Assembly (NCBI RefSeq): GCF_042652645.1
Contig: NZ_JBHSGU010000002.1
Span: 310,001 to 374,000, forward strand
Source: Glaciecola siphonariae
GTDB lineage: Bacteria > Pseudomonadota > Gammaproteobacteria > Enterobacterales > Alteromonadaceae
Direction of reading: 5' to 3'
Length of the DNA: 64,000 nucleotides
Shown here: positions 27,613 to 34,650 of the stretch, piece after piece
How the letters are laid out: each line of letters opens with the position of its first letter
How positions within the stretch are numbered: position 1 is the first letter of the stretch
Notes under the pieces: model-generated
Told to the model about the DNA's origin: nothing
What the model saw: the letters and a program-made list of their open reading frames with translations, nothing else
The model's database searches: none
Program-made: the position numbers and the translations under genes

Positions 27613-30438
27613 ATGCAAAATAGCGTGATGAAAGCATGGTGGGACTCTTCTCATATGGCCGGCGGCAATGCCGCTTATATAGAAGAGCTCTATGAAGCGT
27701 ATCTCGAAGACCCTCAAAGCATACCTGAAAACTGGAAGTCTATTTTTGATGAGCTTCCCAGCATTGAAGGGGTGGCAGTTGAAACAAACCACACCTCTAT
27801 TCGCGAAGAATTTAAAAAAATGGCGAGTCTCGGGCCAGCGGCTAGAGTTGGCTCAGCCGGTATCGCGCCCAGCGATGCCCCTAGCGACGAGCGCCAAGTT
27901 AAGGTATTGCAGCTAATAAATGCCTATCGCTTCCGTGGTCATCAGCACGCTAACCTAGACCCTCTTGGTTTGTGGCAGCAACCGCGGGTTCGTGACTTAG
28001 AGCTATCGCACCATAATCTTACTGAAAGCGATTTTGAGACCATGTTTAATTTGGGCTCATATGCGGTCGATGCTGAAAAGATGAAGTTGGGCGACCTGTT
28101 CAAGTCACTTAACCGCACATATTGTGGTTCGATTGGCTCAGAATATATGCATATTACAGATACTGAGCAAAAACGGTGGCTACAGCAACGCATAGAATCG
28201 GTAGAAGCGCGCCCGGTTATTGAGCGCGACGAAAAAATTAAGATTTTGAAAGGTCTGATTGCCGCAGACGGCATGGAGAAGTACCTTGGTTCGAAGTTCA
28301 CTGGCGCAAAGCGATTCTCACTTGAGGGCGGTGATGCATTAATTCCCATGCTTAAGGGACTTATTTCAGAAGCTGGTGCAAAGGGCGCAAAAGAAGTCGT
28401 GCTTGGAATGGCTCACCGTGGACGCCTAAATGTATTGGTTAACGTGCTGGGCAAAAACCCGTCTGTGCTGTTTGATGAGTTCGCAGGTAAGCATGACGAC
28501 ACGCTCGGCGCAGGCGATGTGAAATATCACGCTGGATTCTCTTCTGACTTTGCCACGCCAGGCGGCAACGTCCATTTGGCCTTGGCCTTTAACCCCTCGC
28601 ATCTTGAGATTGTTAATCCGGTGGTAATGGGGTCGGTTCGCGCACGTTTAATGCGCAGAAAATGCAAAGACGGTTCAGCAGTCTTGCCCATTACCATTCA
28701 CGGCGACTCAGCCATTGCCGGGCAGGGCGTTGTACAAGAAACGTTTAATATGTCGCAAACCAGAGGTTTCTCGGTTGGCGGAACGGTTCGCATCGTGATT
28801 AACAACCAAGTTGGCTTTACTACCTCTAAAACAGAAGATACGCGTTCAACGCAATACTGTACCGACATCGCGAAAATGGTACAGGCACCTATTTTTCATG
28901 TGAACGCCGACGATCCAGAAGCGGTACTGTTTGTTACCAAGTTGGCCTTAGACTATCGCAACTTATTCAAGAAAGACGTGGTGATTGACCTTGTTTGTTA
29001 TCGCCGCCACGGGCATAACGAGGCGGATGAGCCAAATGCAACTCAGCCTTTGATGTACCAGAAAATCAAAAAGCATCCTGTACCGCGTGAAATATACGCC
29101 AATCAACTTATGGCTGAAGGTTCGATTGAAAAGCATGAAGTTGAAAGACTGATGTCCGAATATCGTTCGGCATTAGATCATGGTGCTTGTGTGGTTGAAG
29201 AGTGGCGTCCAATGACGGAGCACTCTGTGGATTGGTCTCCTTATTTAGGTCACGACTGGGACGTAAAATACGATGCTAGCCTCAGCAACGACGAACTTGT
29301 CTCGTTAGGGCGAGCACTAACCACTATTCCTGAATCGCATCGTTTGCAATCGCGCGTGAAAAAGCTATATGCAGATCGCGTATCAATGATTGAGGGCGAG
29401 CGCCTGCTTGATTGGGGAATGGCTGAAAATTTGGCATATGCCGCAATATTGAAAGAGGGCACACATATTCGCCTAACCGGTCAGGATTCTGGTCGAGGCA
29501 CCTTCTTTCACCGCCATGCTGTATTGCATGGCCAGGATGCCGGCGAAGAATATATGCCCCTTCGTCATATTGCTGACGAGCAAGGAAACATTGAAATATA
29601 CGACTCGGTATTGTCTGAAGAGGCAGTGATGGCCTTTGAATATGGCTATGCAACTGCTGAACCGGCAACGATGACAATTTGGGAAGCTCAGTTTGGTGAT
29701 TTTGCCAACGGTGCACAAGTAGTGTTCGACCAATTTTTGTCTTCTGGTGAGGCAAAATGGGGAAGATTATGCGGACTCACAGTACTGCTTCCTCATGGTT
29801 ACGAAGGACAAGGCCCGGAGCATAGTTCAGCGCGCCTTGAGCGCTTCTTGCAGCTTTGTGCAGATCATAACTGGCAGGTGTGCGTGCCTTCAACGCCGGC
29901 GCAGGTATACAACATGCTGCGACGTCAGTCTGTGCGACCCATGCGCCGCCCATTGATAGTAATGTCACCTAAGTCTTTATTGCGTCATCCCTTAGCGGTA
30001 AGTAGCCTTGATGAACTCGCCAGTGGCGTGTTCCACAATGTAATTGACGAGCTTGATGAGCTTGAAACTAAGAACATAAAACGCGTGGTAATGTGTTCGG
30101 GTAAGGTGTACTACGACCTACTCGACCAGCGTCGTAAAAATGAACAAACTGACGTGGCAATTATTCGAATTGAACAGTTGTATCCTTTCCCATCTGAAGA
30201 GATGGCAAAAGTGGTTGAAAAATATCAGCACGTTAAAGATTGGGTTTGGTGCCAAGAAGAGCCGCAGAATCAGGGCGCTTGGTATTGTTCTCAACACCAT
30301 TTTTGGCAGTCTGTACCAGACGATGCCAAGTTATCATATGCAGGTCGTTTAGCCTCTGCCTCGCCGGCAGTTGGGTATGTATCTGTTCACAATCAGCAAC
30401 AAAAAGCGTTGGTTGAAGACGCACTTACAATTAAATAA
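27613..30438 (+). CDS. sucA: 2-oxoglutarate dehydrogenase E1 component SucA
   Basis: A 941-residue thiamine diphosphate-dependent E1 subunit that decarboxylates 2-oxoglutarate and passes the succinyl group to SucB. The N-terminal E2-binding segment GGNAAYIEELYEAYLEDPQS and VLQLINAYRFRGHQHANLDPLG are typical. Catalytic motifs include MAHRGRLNVL, HGDSAIAGQGVVQETFNMS and the ThDP-binding VINNQVGFTTS. The pyrimidine-binding domain has TGQDSGRGTFFHRHAV. The length equals that of E. coli SucA (933). It is followed 9 bp later by sucB. Confidence 0.97.
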   Translation: MQNSVMKAWWDSSHMAGGNAAYIEELYEAYLEDPQSIPENWKSIFDELPSIEGVAVETNHTSIREEFKKMASLGPAARVGSAGIAPSDAPSDERQVKVLQLINAYRFRGHQHANLDPLGLWQQPRVRDLELSHHNLTESDFETMFNLGSYAVDAEKMKLGDLFKSLNRTYCGSIGSEYMHITDTEQKRWLQQRIESVEARPVIERDEKIKILKGLIAADGMEKYLGSKFTGAKRFSLEGGDALIPMLKGLISEAGAKGAKEVVLGMAHRGRLNVLVNVLGKNPSVLFDEFAGKHDDTLGAGDVKYHAGFSSDFATPGGNVHLALAFNPSHLEIVNPVVMGSVRARLMRRKCKDGSAVLPITIHGDSAIAGQGVVQETFNMSQTRGFSVGGTVRIVINNQVGFTTSKTEDTRSTQYCTDIAKMVQAPIFHVNADDPEAVLFVTKLALDYRNLFKKDVVIDLVCYRRHGHNEADEPNATQPLMYQKIKKHPVPREIYANQLMAEGSIEKHEVERLMSEYRSALDHGACVVEEWRPMTEHSVDWSPYLGHDWDVKYDASLSNDELVSLGRALTTIPESHRLQSRVKKLYADRVSMIEGERLLDWGMAENLAYAAILKEGTHIRLTGQDSGRGTFFHRHAVLHGQDAGEEYMPLRHIADEQGNIEIYDSVLSEEAVMAFEYGYATAEPATMTIWEAQFGDFANGAQVVFDQFLSSGEAKWGRLCGLTVLLPHGYEGQGPEHSSARLERFLQLCADHNWQVCVPSTPAQVYNMLRRQSVRPMRRPLIVMSPKSLLRHPLAVSSLDELASGVFHNVIDELDELETKNIKRVVMCSGKVYYDLLDQRRKNEQTDVAIIRIEQLYPFPSEEMAKVVEKYQHVKDWVWCQEEPQNQGAWYCSQHHFWQSVPDDAKLSYAGRLASASPAVGYVSVHNQQQKALVEDALTIK

Positions 30439-30447
30439 GGAACCCAA

Positions 30448-31959
30448 ATGGCACATGAAATAAAAGTTCCAGTTCTTCCAGAGTCGGTTGCAGACGCAAC
30501 CATCGCTACGTGGCATGTAAAAGCGGGTGACAAAGTCACGCGTGATCAAAATCTGGTGGATATTGAAACTGACAAAGTTGTTCTTGAAGTCGTAGCACCG
30601 GCCGACGGTGTGATTGCAGACATCAGCGCAGAAGAAGGCGCTACGGTTTTAGGAGAGCAGGTCATTGGGACATTAGAAGCGGGTGATTCAGCAGATGCTC
30701 CTGCCGCTAAATCTGATAATAAATCGGACGACGCGCCTAAAGAAGAAAAGAAACCGGCTAGCGCTGCGAAAGACGATTCAAGCGGTGCGCAAAGCGACAT
30801 TAAAGTACCGGTACTACCTGAGTCTGTCGCCGATGCTACTATTGCTACCTGGCATGTGCAGCCTGGTGAACAGGTGTCTAGAGACCAAAACTTAGTTGAC
30901 ATCGAAACAGATAAAGTTGTACTTGAGGTGGTTGCGCCAGCCGACGGTTCAATTAAAGAAATTCTTGCCAGCGAAGGCGAGACTGTTACCGCAGAAGCGG
31001 TAATTGCCACCTTCGTTGAAGGAGCTTCATCCGGTGCGCCAGCAGCGAAACAAAGCGAAGAAAGTGCCGATGCCAGTGAATCGGATGCATTATCTCCCTC
31101 TGTTAGACGCTTACTGGGCGAGAAAGATATTGACCCCAGCCAAGTTAAAGGCACGGGCAAAGGCGGTCGCATCACCAAAGAAGATGTTGAGAAGCATCTG
31201 AAGGGTGCAACGAAAGCTGCGCCGGCCGAGAGTTCAGAGCCGTCAGTGGCGGCGGGCAATCGTACTGAAAAACGTGTTCCAATGACGCGCTTGCGTAAGA
31301 CAATCGCTAAGCGATTGTTGGAAGCAAAAAATTCAACGGCCATGTTGACTACGTTTAATGAAGTTAACATGAAACCTATCATGGATTTGCGCAAGCAATA
31401 CCAAGAAAGTTTTGAAAAACGCCACGGCATTCGTTTAGGCTTTATGTCTTTTTATGTGAAAGCGGTTACAGAGGCGCTTAAGCGCTTCCCAGAGGTGAAC
31501 GCATCGCTTGACGGTGATGATATTTGCTATCACAACTATTTTGATATTTCGATTGCGGTATCAACGCCACGCGGTCTGGTCACGCCGATATTAAGAGACT
31601 GCGATGCATTGGGCATGGCCGGTGTTGAAAAAGGCATTAAAGACTTAGCGCTTAAAGGTCGAGATGGCAAACTGTCGATGGACGACTTACAGGGTGGTAA
31701 TTTTACTATCACTAACGGCGGTGTATTCGGTTCGCTTATGTCGACCCCAATTATTAATCCTCCGCAAAGTGCTATTTTAGGTATGCATAAAATTCAAGAC
31801 CGTCCAATGGCGGTTAACGGTAAGGTCGAAATATTGCCGATGATGTACTTAGCGCTATCTTACGATCACCGTATTATTGACGGCAAAGAATCGGTTGGAT
31901 TCTTGGTAACTGTTAAAGAAATGTTAGAAGAACCTACACGTTTGTTACTAGACGTTTGA
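30448..31959 (+). CDS. sucB: Dihydrolipoyl succinyltransferase SucB with two lipoyl domains
   Basis: A 503-residue E2 subunit of 2-oxoglutarate dehydrogenase. It has two nearly identical lipoyl domains (residues about 3-77 and 117-190) with lipoyl lysines K43 and K156 in ETDKVVLEV, each followed by an Ala/Ser/Glu-rich linker. The E3-binding domain is PSVRRLLGEKDIDPSQV, and the catalytic domain has SYDHRIIDG (H474). E. coli SucB has one lipoyl domain and about 405 residues, which explains the extra 100 residues here. AAGGA precedes the ATG. No lpd gene is present in the window. Confidence 0.97.
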   Translation: MAHEIKVPVLPESVADATIATWHVKAGDKVTRDQNLVDIETDKVVLEVVAPADGVIADISAEEGATVLGEQVIGTLEAGDSADAPAAKSDNKSDDAPKEEKKPASAAKDDSSGAQSDIKVPVLPESVADATIATWHVQPGEQVSRDQNLVDIETDKVVLEVVAPADGSIKEILASEGETVTAEAVIATFVEGASSGAPAAKQSEESADASESDALSPSVRRLLGEKDIDPSQVKGTGKGGRITKEDVEKHLKGATKAAPAESSEPSVAAGNRTEKRVPMTRLRKTIAKRLLEAKNSTAMLTTFNEVNMKPIMDLRKQYQESFEKRHGIRLGFMSFYVKAVTEALKRFPEVNASLDGDDICYHNYFDISIAVSTPRGLVTPILRDCDALGMAGVEKGIKDLALKGRDGKLSMDDLQGGNFTITNGGVFGSLMSTPIINPPQSAILGMHKIQDRPMAVNGKVEILPMMYLALSYDHRIIDGKESVGFLVTVKEMLEEPTRLLLDV

Positions 31960-31984
31960 TACTTTGGTCTGAAAGCTAAATCTT

Positions 31985-32007
31985 AGATGATACGTCGTGT
32001 ATCATCT
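31985..32007 (+). repeat. Hairpin 1 in the sucB-sucC gap
   Basis: AGATGATAC-GTCGT-GTATCATCT forms a perfect 9-bp stem with a 5-base loop, 25 bp after the sucB stop. There is no T-run, so it is not a classical terminator. Confidence 0.8.
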
Positions 32008-32014
32008 GTAATTC

Positions 32015-32040
32015 CGCAGGATTCGTGATAGAATCCTGCG
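32015..32040 (+). repeat. Hairpin 2 in the sucB-sucC gap
   Basis: CGCAGGATTC-GTGATA-GAATCCTGCG forms a perfect 10-bp stem with a 6-base loop, 7 bp after hairpin 1 and 57 bp before sucC. It lacks a T-run. It may protect the 3' end of the upstream mRNA or partly uncouple sucCD from sucAB. Confidence 0.8.
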
Positions 32041-32097
32041 CTGTTTAAACAGGTCGCTTCTAGCGGCTTTTCACTCAACAAAATCGGATAAATCACC

Positions 32098-33264
32098 ATG
32101 AATTTGCATGAATATCAGGGTAAACAGTTATTCAAAGAATACGGCTTGCCCGTTTCTGAAGGGTATGCTGCTGATACTCCTCAAGCTGCTGTTGAAGCGG
32201 CTGACCGCATCGGCGGTAACGAGTGGGTAGTAAAATGTCAGGTCCACGCAGGCGGCCGCGGTAAAGCGGGCGGCGTAAAACTGGTTAAGAACAAAGACGA
32301 AATAAAAGCCTTTGCACAAAACTGGTTGGGTAAAAACCTAGTCACCTACCAAACTGACGAAAACGGTCAACCGGTAAGCCGTATACTTGTTGAGTCACTG
32401 ACTGACATCGACCAAGAGCTTTACTTAGGCGCCGTGGTAGACAGAACATCTCGCAAAATCGTATTTATGGCTTCTACAGAAGGCGGCGTCGAGATTGAAA
32501 CCGTTGCTGAAGAAACGCCTGAAAAAATCCTAAAAGCTGAAATTGACCCATTGGTTGGCGCGCAGCCATATCAAGCTCGTCAAATCGCATTCGAACTTGG
32601 TTTGTCTGGCGTTCAAGTGAAGCAATTTACGCAAATATTCTTAGGTCTTGCTAAGATGTTTGAAGACTTGGATTTGGCCCTGATTGAAATCAATCCTCTT
32701 GTTATCAAAACAGACGGAAATCTACACTGCCTAGACGCTAAATTGGGCGTTGACAGTAACGCATTATACCGCCAGCCAAAAGTCCGTGATATGCACGATC
32801 CGTCGCAAGAAGATGCGCGCGAAGCTGACGCTGCTAAGTGGGAGCTAAACTACGTTGCTCTTGACGGAAACGTTGGCTGCATGGTTAACGGTGCAGGTCT
32901 AGCAATGGGTACTATGGATATTGTGAATTTGCACGGTGGCAACCCTGCTAACTTCTTGGACGTTGGTGGCGGCGCGACAAAAGAGCGCGTGGCAGAAGCA
33001 TTCAAAATCATCTTGTCAGACAGCAACGTTAAAGCCGTATTGGTTAACATCTTTGGCGGCATCGTGCGTTGTGACATGATTGCTGAAGGTATTATTGGCG
33101 CGGTCAAAGAAGTAGGCGTTGAAGTACCTGTTGTTGTTCGCCTCGAGGGAACCAATGCAGAGCTTGGCCGTGAAGTCCTAGCCAATTCAGGTCTTGATAT
33201 CATTGCAGCCGAGTCGCTAACAGACGCAGCGCAAAAAGTTGTTGCAGCAGCGGAGGGTAAATAA
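32098..33264 (+). CDS. sucC: Succinyl-CoA synthetase beta subunit SucC
   Basis: A 388-residue ADP/GDP-forming succinyl-CoA synthetase beta subunit. The ATP-grasp start MNLHEYQGKQLFKEYGLPV is diagnostic. VKCQVHAGGRGKAGGVKLVK binds nucleotide, and NIFGGIVRCDMIAEGII lies at the subunit interface. The length equals that of E. coli SucC (388). The stop codon overlaps the sucD start by 1 base (TAATG), indicating coupled translation. Confidence 0.97.
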   Translation: MNLHEYQGKQLFKEYGLPVSEGYAADTPQAAVEAADRIGGNEWVVKCQVHAGGRGKAGGVKLVKNKDEIKAFAQNWLGKNLVTYQTDENGQPVSRILVESLTDIDQELYLGAVVDRTSRKIVFMASTEGGVEIETVAEETPEKILKAEIDPLVGAQPYQARQIAFELGLSGVQVKQFTQIFLGLAKMFEDLDLALIEINPLVIKTDGNLHCLDAKLGVDSNALYRQPKVRDMHDPSQEDAREADAAKWELNYVALDGNVGCMVNGAGLAMGTMDIVNLHGGNPANFLDVGGGATKERVAEAFKIILSDSNVKAVLVNIFGGIVRCDMIAEGIIGAVKEVGVEVPVVVRLEGTNAELGREVLANSGLDIIAAESLTDAAQKVVAAAEGK

Positions 33265-34136
33265 TGTCGATTCTTATTAATAAAGATACTAAGGTAATTT
33301 GCCAAGGCTTTACTGGTGGTCAAGGTACCTTTCACTCTGAGCAGGCTATTGCTTATGGCACGCAAATGGTTGGCGGTGTTACGCCAGGCAAAGGCGGTAC
33401 TACGCATCTAGGTTTACCGGTATTTAATACAGTTAAAGATGCGGTTGAAGCAACCGGCGCGACTGCGACTGTTATTTATGTACCTGCACCATTTTGTAAA
33501 GACTCTATTGTAGAGGCTGCAGATGCTGGTATCGAGTTGATTGTATGTATTACCGAAGGTATTCCAACAATCGATATGCTGTACGTAAAAGAATACGTCA
33601 CGCACAAAGGCGTGCGTATGATTGGACCGAACTGCCCAGGTGTAATAACACCAGACGAATGTAAAATTGGGATCATGCCTGGTCACATTCATAAGAAAGG
33701 TAAAGTCGGCATTGTATCTCGCTCTGGTACGCTAACGTATGAAGCAGTAAAGCAGACCACTGATGAAGGTTTTGGCCAGTCTACTTGTGTGGGCATCGGT
33801 GGCGACCCAATTCCAGGCTCCAACTTTATTGACATCTTAGGTATGTTCGAAAAAGACCCAGAAACAGAAGCTATTGTGATGATTGGTGAAATAGGCGGAA
33901 CTGCTGAAGAAGAAGCGGCTGAGTTTATTAAGGCGAATGTCACTAAGCCAGTTGTTTCTTACATTGCAGGCGTAACAGCGCCCGCTGGTAAGCGTATGGG
34001 TCATGCCGGCGCAATTATCGCTGGCGGAAAAGGTACGGCTGACGAGAAGTTCAAAGCCCTTGAAGCAGCGGGTGTTAAAACGGTTCGTTCTCTTGCCGAA
34101 ATTGGAAAAGGCCTACGTGAAATTACAGGCTGGTAA
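33264..34136 (+). CDS. sucD: Succinyl-CoA synthetase alpha subunit SucD
   Basis: A 290-residue alpha subunit that carries the phosphohistidine. MSILINKDTKVICQGFTGGQGTFHSEQAI is the CoA-binding start. The active His is in GKRMGHAGAIIAGGKGTADEK (partly shown), and RSGTLTYEAV is also conserved. The length matches E. coli SucD (289). It is the last gene of the TCA block, and a strong terminator follows after 27 bp. Confidence 0.97.
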   Translation: MSILINKDTKVICQGFTGGQGTFHSEQAIAYGTQMVGGVTPGKGGTTHLGLPVFNTVKDAVEATGATATVIYVPAPFCKDSIVEAADAGIELIVCITEGIPTIDMLYVKEYVTHKGVRMIGPNCPGVITPDECKIGIMPGHIHKKGKVGIVSRSGTLTYEAVKQTTDEGFGQSTCVGIGGDPIPGSNFIDILGMFEKDPETEAIVMIGEIGGTAEEEAAEFIKANVTKPVVSYIAGVTAPAGKRMGHAGAIIAGGKGTADEKFKALEAAGVKTVRSLAEIGKGLREITGW

Positions 34137-34163
34137 TACGCTGTAATTCACAAATTTGAAATT

Positions 34164-34195
34164 AAAAAATCCGCGATAAACGCGGATTTTTTTTT
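34164..34195 (+). terminator. Rho-independent terminator after sucD
   Basis: AAAAATCCGCG-ATAAA-CGCGGATTTTT with nine or more T forms a strong intrinsic terminator 27 bp after the sucD stop. Confidence 0.92.
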
Positions 34196-34527
34196 ATTAG
34201 CTTAGTAATTAAATTCTTAAATTTTACTTAACACTTTTTTTTCGTTTTATCTGCGCTTTCTTAAAATTATCTTAAGGTCATATTCCCTCATAAGTTTACA
34301 GATTCTAGTAATCATCTTTACTTAATCGATTAAGGAAAATGTTGCAAAAATATTAAAAATCTGCGACATTAACGCTCGGTACTGTTAATTTAATGTATCG
34401 TCTTGGTTGGCGGACGGTAAATTAAGACTACCGTGATGGAACAAAATCGGCTTTCGCTATGGTAAAAAAAGGTGGTTTTGACATCATTTGCAGCAAAATT
34501 ACGCTAATGCATTGTTTTTATTACGGT

Positions 34528-34541
34528 TGAATACGTATGCA
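34528..34541. promoter_or_regulatory. Operator-like site 1 (TGAATACGTATGCA) before TonB receptor 1
   Basis: A near-palindrome centred on ACGT, with the CpG centre typical of LacI-family operators. The same 14 bases occur at 40831 and 57846, each time upstream of an alpha-glucan gene. It lies 110 bp before the receptor start. A LacI-type maltodextrin regulator is inferred; no such gene is in the window. Confidence 0.75.
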
Positions 34542-34650
34542 GTAGTTAGCAAGATAACACGCATCTGAGTATGATGCGGAATGTTAAAAAACAGGTTGTA
34601 AATTGTTAGCAAGTTTTAACAATGCGAACCAATAATCTCAGGGCACACAG

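Larger units (their letters stand above)
34137..34650. promoter_or_regulatory. Control region upstream of the first giant TonB receptor
   Basis: A 514-bp gap without a gene. It holds the sucD terminator (34164-34195), a perfect 14-bp palindrome CTTAATCGATTAAG (34321-34334), the shared 14-bp operator-like site (34528-34541) and a small hairpin CGCATC/GATGCG (34560-34578). The remainder is AT-rich. The receptor promoter is expected near or below the operator-like site. Confidence 0.6.

Noticed and set aside
30546..31430. A 294-codon open frame antisense to sucB
   Set aside because: Its translation is a Ser/Ala/Thr-rich low-complexity mirror of the sucB codons. sucB itself is a clear full-length gene.
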